DNA of 64,000 nt, taken from positions 38,450,501-38,514,500 of the forward strand of contig CM074860.1 of NCBI GenBank assembly GCA_037501455.1, read 5' to 3'. Of the stretch, positions 12,270 through 23,930 are shown one piece after another. Below the pieces are notes generated by a model. It worked only from the letters and a program-made list of their open reading frames with translations. It made no database searches and was not told where the DNA came from. The position numbers were made by a program, and so were the translations under genes. Each line of letters starts with the position of its first letter. The first letter of the stretch is position 1. This DNA comes from Lantana camara. Its lineage: Eukaryota; Streptophyta; Magnoliopsida; Lamiales; Verbenaceae.

Positions 12270-12950
12270 ATGTGAACACGACATGCTTACTCGCCAAAAC
12301 ACGATCAATCACGATAACACGATTATTCAATAGATCACGAAATCATTTACAATCGATAGAGATTTTGAGAAAGATAAATACATATATATATATATATATA
12401 TATATTTTGGCTGAAAACATCACGTACGGTTGTAAGGGTTCTATATATCTAGTAATTAAACCTCACCTTTACCGAACAACCAAAAAGCAAGAGGAAACCC
12501 TAAGGAGCGTGCTCCTCGTCTCGCGAACCGTGATCTGTGCAACAAGGGACAAGTGTACATAAGACTCAACTCGAATGAACCAATTAAGACGCACGGCGAA
12601 GTCATAATGAAGATATTATGCAATAACAATCAAGGAGTGTCAAGTAGGAGCATGATTATCAATTAAGCAAGTATATATATCACATAACTCACATATGGGA
12701 GCCAAGGAAGTGAAAGAAATGCAATAAGAAAGGTTTTGGTGAAGTTTGGCCAAAACCGACAATTTTTTAAAATGTACATGTTGTGGGAAAACTGGAATAT
12801 CTTAAATTCTAAAAGTGGGAATCGAGTTTTGTTTTTGGATTTGAAAGTAGACACATAGACCTTTCCAACGCTATATGGCACGTTTTCTAATTCAAACCGA
12901 GGTGAAAATGGCGTTGGTTTGAAGTTGGACAAAATGCAGGAAAATAAAAA

Positions 12951-13074
12951 GTGACACGCCCGTGTCACTAAAATACACTAAGCCGTGACACCCCCATGTC
13001 ACGGTACAGAAACTCAACCCAACGAACACCCCCGTGTCACGCTGAAGAGGGGAAAAGCGACACCCCCGTGTCAC
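12951..13074 (-). repeat. Palindrome/hairpin array in family A solo LTR
   Basis: Units at 12951-12968 (GTGACACG/CGTGTCAC), 12983-13004 (CCGTGACA/TGTCACGG), a decayed unit at about 13022-13040 and another at 13057-13074. Same motif as the array at 28147-28358. Confidence 0.75.
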
Positions 13075-15002
13075 TGTGCGTAACAGAAAAATAGGGCAAG
13101 AAAACAGGGGAGGTCGCGGGAAATGGTTCCCAAACCAATCAATCACCAAACTACATCAAATAAACACTTGAAAACCAACATATAGCATGTATATGATCAT
13201 ATATATCCATTAATCATCATATAATCCAAGGAAACATGCATCAAATCATCAAGAATTCATCATCAATGTAACGCCCCAGTTCTTTTTATTAGTACAGCAT
13301 GACGTATATGTGTACTTAATTGCGCAAATTAATTGGTCTTAGTGTTTTCTATAATTAAATTTCATTGTTTAATTGTTAAATAAGTGACTAATTGAAATAT
13401 ATGCAATATTTGAATTTGAATTTATGTGAATAACTTGTGTGCTCCTTAATTGCGCGAATAATTATTTTTACGTGTTTTATATATTTCATTTTATTTCATA
13501 TGTATTAAATGTTAATTATTTAATTTAATGTTATTAATATTAATTACATTTATATAATATATAAATATATAATTATTGTGTACGTGAGAAGGAATAAAAT
13601 TATGCATGCATAATTTATTTATGAATCATATTGCATGCATGTATTTATTATATATTATTTACGTATGCATGCATGTATATTATAAACTAATATTTCATGC
13701 ATGTATTCTTAAAATATTATTTACGTATATAAATGTTACATTTTGTTAATATTTTGGATTTATTTGTTAATTTGCGTATGAGTGACATTTACGTGCTTCG
13801 TTTCTATTTGAATTGATATCGGAATTTTGTGCGAATTTAATATGTTGAACTTATACGTGTCTTGTATATGAATATTTGTTCGTTTCATATTTTCGAATTC
13901 ATTTGCTTGTGTTTCGGATTTAATTTGAATTTTGGAATCCAAGTCGGGGGCTAACGAGCATTTAGCGCACCCTTGGTTCCGTATTTAATATCTTGAGCTC
14001 GGGAACTCGGATTCGAGTTCCGTCAACTCCGCTGAACTCGTAATGAAAATTCGAGTTTAGTAAACTTAGCCTTATATTTTTCTAACGTCAATTGAACCTC
14101 CGAATTTCAACCGAAAAACGTAACGGCGACGAAATTGACCTTGTTGCACTAAAATGGCCATAACTTATTCATTTGTTGACCAAATTAACCATGGTTTGAT
14201 GCTATAGAACCCTAACTCAACCACCTAACCTGATGTACCAAGCCCTAACCGAACCAACCCTCACACAAATCACAAATCTCAGCCAAAGTTACTGCTCTCC
14301 AGTTCTTTCCCGTAACCCTTGGTTCCTTGGAGATTTTGGAGCTCAAATCTCATCCAATCCTCATCCAATCAACAAGGTAAGCTTAGGGTTGTATTATATG
14401 TTCATTTCTGATCATTTTCATTCATTCATCCCCAAATTTGATCATGGTTTCATGCATTTTTCGGCTGATCTCGAATAAAGGCGTTTTTGGGCATTTCTTT
14501 CGATCTCATCCAATTCTTGATGGATTTGTTTGATTCCAAGCTTGAGAATGATTGTTTTGATATCTTCTTTTCATTTATGATCATTAATTGCATGGTAGTT
14601 GAAGTATTTATGAGATATCAACTTTGGAACATTGAGAAAACTTCATGTAAAGTCACGTGTGACAGCCTTTCATGTTTGAACTGTTGTGGGACTGATTTAT
14701 AGGTTGAATTTGTGGTGTTTTGCTGCACTTTTGTTAGCCTAAATTATATGAATGTGTTGGGATTACTTGAGATCATTTCATGCCCTGTTTTTCGTAAGTT
14801 TGGCCCTGTTTCTGGACTGGTTTTTGCTGCTGCGTTTCCTCCTTGCTTTTGCTGTCATTTTGTGTATTGTTAAGGCTGCTTTTGTGCTTCATTTCATGTC
14901 TTCTTCTTGCTACTTATATGGCCTAATTGTTGCTTGAGTTGTGGCTGCGTTTGAGCTAGAAAAACAGGGGCTGGGCTGCGTGTTTGTTACTGCCGCATGC
15001 GT

Positions 15003-15129
15003 ACGACACGGGTGTGTCGTTCTTGCTTGTTTCTGCTGGAACGGGGGTGTTTCATGGGTGGTTTCCTCTGTATCGAGACACGGGGGTGTCTCGGTTTGTT
15101 CTTTGAAGGTGACACGGGGGTGTCACCTT
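15003..15129 (+). repeat. Palindrome/hairpin array in family B LTR (reference copy)
   Basis: Units: ACGACAC/GTGTCGT (15003-15020), a decayed unit (about 15036-15055), CGAGACAC/GTGTCTCG (15074-15093) and AAGGTGACAC/GTGTCACCTT (15106-15129). The loops are GGGT or GGGG. The arms outside ACAC/GTGT differ from unit to unit yet remain complementary. Confidence 0.8.
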
Positions 15130-15913
15130 GCATTTTCTTACCTGTTTTGCTGTACCGCGAAGCTGCTGCTGGTTTCTTTTTCTTTCTTGCATGCATTGTT
15201 AATTGTTAATGCATGTTTGCATGCATATTAATTTTCATTGCATGCATGGGTTGTAAGGTTTGCATGGAAATTTCATGCATTTGATGATTTGCATGCATTT
15301 TTAAGTTATTTTGCATGCATGTGTACGTATGCATTTTATTATGTGTATATATATATATATATATAATATTATATATAATATATTATAGGTATATATTTAA
15401 TATATATATTATATGTATTTATTAAATATTAATTGTTATTTGATTTAATTGAATTATTAGAATTTAATTGTTACCTATTTCATGTTTTATTTAATTTCCA
15501 AAATCTAATTGAGTGTATTTAATTGTTTAATTCCTAATAGTAAATGCAATTGAATATGTTTAATTGTTTATGTTCTAATTTAAATGTGATTAACTTGTAC
15601 TTGGATTATATTTGAATTTCTTGAATTAATTTGATTGAAATTATAAATTCGAATGAAAGTGAATGAAAGATTGAACGACGTGATTATATAATTTAAATTC
15701 CTTTGACGTGAAATGTGAAGGATATGAACTCGTTTGAATACGAATGCTTCATTGAATGAATGAATTGAACGTTTATATGTCCTTAAGACTTTAATAGTGC
15801 ACATGAACGTGTCCATTACATTATAGCATCTCTTATACATTCATATCATAATCATTTCATTGCCGAGCGTCTTATTTGATCATATTGAGTCTCACCTCAC
15901 CTCTCTTGCACAG

Positions 15914-15978
15914 ATTTTGAGTCCATTAGAGCGAGGCCGGTCAGTGAGGCTCGTGTTTGCTCCTTTTTGCGGTTTAAG
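15914..15978 (+). other. Putative spliced leader exon in family B LTR
   Basis: 65 nt between a CTTGCACAG acceptor-like border and a TTTAAG|GTGGGT donor-like border. The position matches the exon-like blocks in families A and C. Inference only. Confidence 0.4.
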
Positions 15979-16161
15979 GTGGGTTTCTCTTCTACTTAGA
16001 TAAAACGACCCGATATATCTCCCTATGTGAAAAGTTTTAAGCCAAAGTAATATGATATATATATTGAGTCTTTTACCGAGTAAATGATTGCAAACGTTAA
16101 GCCCTTGTTTCTTGAACCTACCAAATGTTTTGGCGAGAATGAATGAATGTTCACAATGAAT

Positions 16162-16375
16162 GGGGCCCAGGGGCTTGGTGTGAGTGGGGAACCGAGGAGG
16201 CATGGGCTAACGGGAAACCCTCACACTAGTCCCACCAATGAACGGCGTAACCGGACCTCGTTAGGAGTTAGCGAGGAATGGACGCTGAGTGCCATCTGGG
16301 GAGTCATGTTCCCCTTTTGGTCAATGAATGGGTGGATGGGCCTTACAAACCCGCCACCAACCCGGAGGAAGAAGG
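16162..16375 (+). other. Conserved three-hairpin domain, family B reference copy
   Basis: Hairpin I is CCTCGTT/AGCGAGG with one T-G wobble and loop AGGAGTT (16256-16276). Hairpin II is GGGGA/TCCCC around TCATG (16298-16314). Hairpin III is GGTGG/CCACC with inner GGG/CCC and loop CCTTACAAA (16331-16358). Compared with families A and C, pairs in the stems have changed on both sides. Confidence 0.68.
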
Positions 16376-19300
16376 TGTAAATGTTATTGAATGCGCACGA
16401 AAGAATGTTATGCATGAAAAGAAAGAATGAATGAATGAATGTTAATGAATGTTAATGAATTACACGAGGTGTTGGTTGGAGATAATGCACGCCCACTCGC
16501 CGGGCCACTAATGACCTTGACCTAATGTAAATGAATCGTTATAATCCCTTTTGATGATTTCTATTCACCCACTTGGGAAATTCTTTAAAAACCTCATTTG
16601 GGATTATAACTCGCATGTGAATGTTTAATTACAGTCATATATTATACTATGCCCTGCTTTTATACCCACCAGTCCCTTTTGGACTGAACCCGTTTGGCTT
16701 TCAGTTGTTTTGAGCAGGTGTCAGGGGAGCTAGGCGGGATTTCGAGTCTTAGGTCTTGTTTTCGTTTCTAGCCCTTTTGTTTATTGGTCTTACACTCGCA
16801 TTTTGCACTTTTAATTATTGTATATGAATGTTGCTATTGGAGCGTACTTATTTGTTGAGCCGTGACGGCATTTGATAATGTATATGGATCATTTTTTTTA
16901 TTTTGTTTACTCATTGTTTATTTAATGGCTAGTTATTGCTTCCGTATTTGTAGTTACTCTGATGTTATGGTTCAAGGGTTAGTCCCGCCTAGCTTAGAGT
17001 GTGTGTTTGTCCCCGTTCGTCGTGATTTGGCTCGGGTATGGATCGTCCATTTCATATTCGGGTCGGGTCTCGGTGCGGGGGATGTGGTACCTTGCGCTCG
17101 GGTGCTACAATCAAAATCCCATATAAACTCATGTTTTCCAACTTTCCTCTAATTCAAGAATTCATGCAAGTTATGAGATATAATGATCCTAAACATGCTT
17201 CTAAGCACTTATAACCAAGGAATCATATCATATTTACCAAACCCTACTCAAATATATCTCAAGGGATTCAATCAAATTCTCCATATACCTCAAGATGGAA
17301 GAAGAAATGGATGAAATGATGAGATGATGAAGATGATGCTTCTAACTTGTATAATTCCTCCTTGAATTTGGCTTGAATTTGATGAAACCTTTCTTCCTTC
17401 CCTTGATGGTGTTTGAATCGGTTTTTAGTGTGTGAATGTGTGAAGTCTTGATAAGAATGGATGAGTGGAATGTGTGTATATCTTGCATATATGTTATATT
17501 GTATATAATATATGTAATGTAACATAATTATAGAGATATAGATTATATATGTATAAAGTTAGATATTATGCATAATATCTATATAAAAAGATCCTTAGTG
17601 CTCTATTAATGTATATACATATACAATGCATGTGTGAGTGTAGGTCTTCCAAGAATTAGATGAATCACCACAATTTGCATGTTAGTCCCTTATGTATTTA
17701 AATGAATGCACACAAGTATCATTTCTAACAAATAAACATTTAACTCCCAAATCATGAAATGCAATTTAGTCCATGAATTCAGGAAATGATCAAATAAGAA
17801 CATATAAGAACATTTAATCATGTTGGCAATTAGGTCACGTAAATTCCACGTTAATGATAGTTCATATAAATGCTTGAAGGTATAATATATATAATGTTAT
17901 GAAAATTATAATAATTTCACAAAACACTTAGTAATGTAATTTACATAATATCACGTAATGCATAATTGAAAACGAGGCGTTACAATAGGTGTTTAACCCC
18001 TAGCTGAATTGGAATGTTCGGATTCGACAGAACCTTTACTAAGTCATTGATTCATGTGAGATACAATCCTCCTACTTACTATCTCTCAACCAAGATCTAG
18101 GGTCAGGGAATAATTAGAACCCTAATAATCTGGTCTTAAAGCTAAGTGCATTTCATATCCATTTGATCTCAATCCAAGAAACCCTTTTCTTGATGTCTTG
18201 ATCTACTGCCTTGGCCAAGGACTCCATATGGCATATGAATGACTTACACAATAAGAGATCACCTTGCAAATGCAAGTGTAGGTCCTTTCTTGATTCTCAT
18301 TCACTTTAATGAATCACTTGTGCAGCCCCAGCATAAGCCTTGAATCAGTTGTCTAAGGCGACACCCTTTAAAGCTTATACCTAAGATTACAGAGTTAACT
18401 CATAAAGTGACAAGGAACCTCAAGTCTAAGGATCAATTAATCACATCAATGACTCGTGAGATATTTCCTAATCTGGAAGTTTCCATTTCCTGAAATAGAA
18501 ACTTCCTTTCCCATTTAGGAATGTTCTCACACGGGGCACCTCAGTGAACTTACTTATTAAAGTAAGCACCCTCATGCATCACGCACGTATCAACTATACA
18601 CTTTGCACCTCCATGAAACAAGGTGGTCCTTCTTAAGGGCGTGATCCCACAAGCAAGCCTTAGAGGAGTCAGGTTGACACTCCCACTGTCTGTAGGACTC
18701 ATCGGCTTGGAGTATTTTACTAATCATGACTTATGTGATATAGGGCTCGTTTCATGAACCATTTCACCTAAATGGTAGAGTCCTAAAGTCATCAGGATTA
18801 GGGGAGTTCTCATACATGCACAGCTAAAGTAAACGCATACCAAACAAGAGCATATAAAGAAGTGTTTGCCTATGATATTAATCAATCGTATATTATTCAA
18901 AGATTGTCTGTGATACTAGGAAAGTCCCAAAACGGATTATGACTAATCGGCTTTCTAGGGCACTATTCCTAACAACATAATGATTATATGTATTATTGGT
19001 GAAAAGAGTAAGCTAATAGTAGTTATTTAATTAATAACTACTTCTTATTCACACGTATTAATCAAACTTCCGATTAGTATTTTGAACGATATTAATGTAG
19101 ATGTCCGTGTTCTTTTAAATTATAATCAAATTTCGCCTTTATATATCTCAAAAACATCAACTTTTTCTTATTTAATTTATTAATTAACGAAAATTTATGT
19201 TATTAAATTGAATCTTTAAAAACACGATTTTTTTTCTCTTTTTTTAATTTATTTGATGTCAAATTCCGATGGATTTTTAAGGGATAATAGAAATTCCCTC

Positions 19301-20203
19301 AGAAATCCCTTGGAATTCCCTCGGAATTTACCATTCTTATTATTTTTAAAATAAAAAATTATAATAATTTAATCACTTTAACTACAAAAATGATGATTAT
19401 ATGTATTATTGGTGAAAAGAATAAGTTAATAGTAGTTATTTAATTAATAATTGCTTCTTATTCACACGTATTAATCACACTTCCGATTAGTATTTTGAAC
19501 GGTATTAATGTAGATGTTCCTCTTCTTTTAAATTAAAATCAAATTTCGACTTTATATATTTCTAAAATATAAAGTTTTTCTTTTTTAATTTATTAATTAA
19601 CAAAATTTTATTTTATTAAATTGAATCTTTAGAAACACGATTTTTTTCTCTTTTTTTAATTTATTTGATGTCAAATTCCGAGGGATTTTTAAGGGATAAT
19701 GGAAATTCCCTCAGAAATTCCTTGGAATTCCCTCGGAATTTGCCATTCTTATTATTTTTAAAATAAAAAATTATAATTATTTAATCACTTTAACTACAGA
19801 CATGATGATTATATGTATTATTGGTGAAAAGAGTAAATTAATAGTAGTTATTTAATTAATAATTGCTTCTTATTCACACGTATTAATCATACTTCTGATT
19901 AGTATTTTGAACGGTATTAATGTAGATGTTCATGTTCTTTTAAATTAAAATAGAATTTCGACTTTATATATTTCTAAAACATCAACTTTTTCTTATTTAA
20001 TTTATTAATTAACGAAATTTTATGTTATTAAATTGAATCTTTAAAAACAAGATTTTTTTTATCTTTTTTTAATTTATTTGATGTCAAATTCCGAGGGATT
20101 TTTAAGGGATAATAGAAATTCCCTCAGAAATCCCTTGGAATTCCCTCGAAATTTGCCATTCTTATTATTTTTAAAATAAAAAATTATAATAATTTAATTT
20201 AAC

Positions 20204-20587
20204 GGATAATTCCTCAAAAATCCCCAAGTGTAAACTGAATTTCCTTTTCACTCCCCAAATTTGAAAAAGTTCCTGTTCACTCCCCAATTGAAAAACAAAA
20301 TTCCTTTTCACTCCCCAAGGTTGTGTAATAATTCAGGAATTGCGTACATTTTTTAGGAAATTGCGTATAAAAATTCCGGAATCTCGTATATACGACATTT
20401 TGAGATTTTTATACGTAATTCCCTCAAAAATTTAAGCAATTCCTAAAGAGAATGTACGAACATGTACTGTTTGTGGGGACCTAAAAGGAATTTTATTTTT
20501 CAATTGGAGATTGAATGGGAACTTTTTCAAAACTTGGGACCTAAAAGAAATTTTTTCAACTTCTTGGTACTATTCAAAGATTTTCCC
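20204..20587. repeat. Foldback module in satellite, second copy
   Basis: Same 384 bp inverted-repeat module as 8519-8902, at the same place in the monomer (between TAATAATTTAA and TAATTGAATCACTTTAAC). Confidence 0.75.
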
Positions 20588-22310
20588 ATAATTGAATCAC
20601 TTTAACTACAAACATGATGATTATATGTATTATTGGTGAAAAGAGTAAGTTAATAGTAGTTATTTAATTAATAATTGCTTCTTATTCACACGTATTAATC
20701 ACACTTCCGATTAGTATTTTGAACGGTATTAATGTAGATGTTCGTGTTCTTTTAAATTAAAATCGAATTTCGACTTTATATATTTCTAAAACATCAAGTT
20801 TTTCTTTTTTAATTTATTAATTAACAAAATTTTATTTTATTAAATTGAATCTTTAGAAACACGATTTTTTTCTCTTTTTTTAATTTATTTGATGTCAAAT
20901 TCTGAGGGATTTTTAGGGGATAATGGAAATTCCCTCAGAAATCCCTTGGAATTCCCTCGGAATTTGCCATTCTTATTATTTTTAAAATAAAAAATTGTAA
21001 TAATTTAATCACTTTAACTACAAACATGATAATTATATGTATTATTGGTGAAAAGAGTAAATTAATAGTAGTTATTTAATTAATAATTGCTTCTTATTCA
21101 CACGTATTAATCACACTTCCGATTAGTATTTTGAACGGTATTAATGTAGATGTTCCTGTTCTTTAAAATTAAAATCGAATTTCGCCTTTATAAATTTCTA
21201 AAACATCAACTTTTTCTTTTTTAATTTATTAATTAACAAAATTTTATTTTATTAAATTGAATCTTTAGAAACACGATTTTTTTCTCTTTTTTTAATTTAT
21301 TAGATGTCAAATTCCGAGGGATTTTTAAGGGATAATGGAAATTCCCTTAGAAATCCCTTGGAATTTGGCATTCTTATTATTTTTAAAATAAAAAATTATA
21401 ATAATTTAATCACTTTAACTACAAACATGATAATTATATGTATTATTGGTGAAAAGAGTAAATTAATAGTAGTTATTTAATTAATAATTACTTCTTATTC
21501 ACACTTATTAATCAAACTTCCGATTAGTATTTTGAACGCTATTAATGCAGATGTTCGTGTTCTTTTAAATTATAATCGAATTTCGCCTTTATATATCTCA
21601 AAAACATCAACTACTTCTTATTTAATTTATTAATTAACGAAATTTTATGTTATTAAATTGAATCTTAAAAAACACGATTTTTTTTCTCTTTTTTTAATTT
21701 ATTAGATGTCAAATTCCGAGGGATTTTTAAGGGATAATGGAAATTCCCTCGGAAATCCCTTGGTATTCCCTCGGAATTTGCCATTCTTATTATTTTTAAA
21801 ATAAAAGATTATAATAATTTAATCACTTTAACTACAAACTTGATGATTATATGTATTATTGGTGAAAAGAGTAAGCTAATAGTAGTTATTTAATTAATAA
21901 TTGCTTCTTATTCACACGTATTAATCACACTTCCGATTAGTATTTTGAACGGTATTAATTTAGATGTTCCTGTTCTTTTAAATTAAAATCGAATTTCGAC
22001 TTTATATATTTTTAAAACATCAACTTTTTCTTTTTAAATTTATTAATTAACAAAATTTTATTTTTTTAAATTGAATCTTTAGAAACACGATTTTTTTCTC
22101 TTTTTTTAATTTATTTGATGTCAAATTCCTAGGGATTTTTAAGGGATAATGGAAATTCCCTCAGAAATCCCTTGGAATTCCCTCGGAATTTGCCATTCTT
22201 ATTATTTTTAAAATAAAAAATTATAATAATTTAATCACTTTAACTACAAACATGATGATTATATGTATTATTGGTGAAAAGAGTAAATTAATAGTAGTTA
22301 TTTAATTAAT

Positions 22311-23930
22311 AATTGCTTCTTATTCACACGTATTAATCACACTTCCGATTAGTATTTTGAACGGTATTAATGTTGATGTTCCTGTTCTTTTAAATTAAAA
22401 TCAAATTTCGCCTTTATATATTTCTAAGACATCAGCTTTTCTTTTTTAATTTATTAATTAGCAAAATTTTATTTTATTAAATTGAATCTTTAGAATACGA
22501 TTTTTTTCTCTTTTTTTAATTTATTTGATGTCAAATTCTGAGGGACTTTTAAGGGATAATGGAAATTCCCTCAGAAATCCCTTGGAATTCCATCGGAATT
22601 TGTCATTCTTATTATTTTTAAAATAAAAAATTGTAATAATTTATTTACTTTATCTACAAACATGATAATTATATGTATTATTGGTGAAAGAGTAAATTAA
22701 TAGTAGTTATTTAATTAATAATTGCTTCTTATTCACACGTATTAATCACACTTCCGATTAGTAGTTTGAACGGTATTATTGTAGATGTTCCTGTTCTTTA
22801 AAATTAAAATCGAATTTCGCCTTTATAAATTTCTAAAACATAAACTTTTTCTTGTTTAATTTATTAATTAACAAAATTTTGTTTTATTAAATTGAATCTT
22901 TAGAAACACGATTTTTTTCTCTTTTTTTAATTTATTTGATGTCAAATTCCGAGGAATTTTTAAGGGATAGTGGAAATTCCCTCAGAAATCCCTTGGAATT
23001 TGCCATTTTTATTATTTTTGAAATAAAAAATTATAATAATTTAATCACTTTAACTACAAACATGATAATTATATGTATTATTTGTGAAAAGAGTAAATTA
23101 ATTGTTGTTATTTAATTAATAATTGCTTCTTATTCACACGTATTAATCACACTTCCGATTAGTATTTTGAACGGTATTAATGTTGATGTTCCTGTTCTTT
23201 TAAATTAAAATCAAATTTCGCCTTTATATATTTCTAAGACATCAGCTTTTCTTTTTTAATTTATTAATTAGCAAAATTTTATTTTATTAAATTGAATCTT
23301 TAGAATACGATTTTTTTCTCTTTTTTTAATTTATTTGATGTCAAATTCTGAGGGACTTTTAAGGGATAATGGAAATTCCCTCAGAAATCCCTTGGAATTC
23401 CATCGGAATTTGTCATTCTTATTATTTTTAAAATAAAAAATTGTAATAATTTATTTACTTTATCTACAAACATGATAATTATATGTATTATTGGTGAAAG
23501 AGTAAATTAATAGTAGTTATTTAATTAATAATTGCTTCTTATTCACACGTATTAATCACACTTCCGATTAGTAGTTTGAACGGTATTATTGTAGATGTTC
23601 CTGTTCTTTAAAATTAAAATCGAATTTCGCCTTTATAAATTTCTAAAACATAAACTTTTTCTTGTTTAATTTATTAATTAACAAAATTTTGTTTTATTAA
23701 ATTGAATCTTTAGAAACACGATTTTTTTCTCTTTTTTTAATTTATTTGATGTCAAATTCCGAGGAATTTTTAAGGGATAGTGGAAATTCCCTCAGAAATC
23801 CCTTGGAATTTGCCATTTTTATTATTTTTGAAATAAAAAATTATAATAATTTAATCACTTTAACTACAAACATGATAATTATATGTATTATTTGTGAAAA
23901 GAGTAAATTAATTGTTGTTATTTAATTAAT
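22311..23930 (+). repeat. 810 bp higher-order repeat, two copies
   Basis: 22311-23120 and 23121-23930 appear identical or nearly so by eye, including private variants such as TCTAAGACATCAGC and the CTTGTTTAATT variant. Each copy is a pair of dissimilar monomers (about 410 plus 400 bp), which marks a recent duplication. Confidence 0.8.

Larger units (their letters stand above)
13267..17109 (+). mobile_element. Solo LTR, family B (3.84 kb), intact
   Basis: Starts TGTAACGCCCC and ends CGGGTGCTACA. It has a perfect 5 bp target-site duplication, atcaa (13262-13266 and 17110-17114), and no internal sequence. It is the clearest reference copy of family B: a CATGCATG-rich 5' part, palindrome array (15003-15129), splice-like exon (15914-15978), three-hairpin domain (16162-16375), GAGCTAGGCGGGA motif (about 16728) and the shared 3' end. 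It lies inside the family A solo LTR, which lies inside the copia LTR, so it is the youngest of the three. Confidence 0.93.
11378..17984 (-). mobile_element. Solo LTR, family A (about 2.76 kb net), split by a nested family B solo LTR
   Basis: On the minus strand it starts TGTAACGCC (at 17984) and ends GGGTGCTACA (at 11378). It is flanked by an imperfect 5 bp duplication (acagg/atagg), with no primer site or internal region, so it is a solo LTR left by recombination between two LTRs. Net sequence is 11378-13266 plus 17115-17984. It contains the palindrome array at 12951-13074 and the three-hairpin domain at 12063-12269. Confidence 0.85.
10062..18974 (-). mobile_element. Copia-type 5' LTR (about 2.3 kb net), split by a nested insertion
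   Basis: On the minus strand it begins TGTTAGGAATAGTGCC (at 18974) and ends TTTTCCAACA (at 10062), followed by a primer site. The net LTR is 10062-11377 plus 17990-18974. It is interrupted by the family A solo LTR at 11378-17984, whose flanks are acagg (11373-11377) and atagg (17985-17989), a target-site duplication with one difference. The start and end sequences are typical of plant Ty1/copia elements. I cannot assign the lineage without the coding region. Confidence 0.85.

Noticed and set aside
16147..16380. Open frame of 77 codons kept in family B LTRs, with a similar frame in family A (28768-29013) sharing GLTGN
   Set aside because: It lies on the three-hairpin domain. Conservation follows stems and loops, the frames diverge outside short blocks, and no protein family is recognised. 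A micropeptide cannot be excluded, but RNA structure explains it better.
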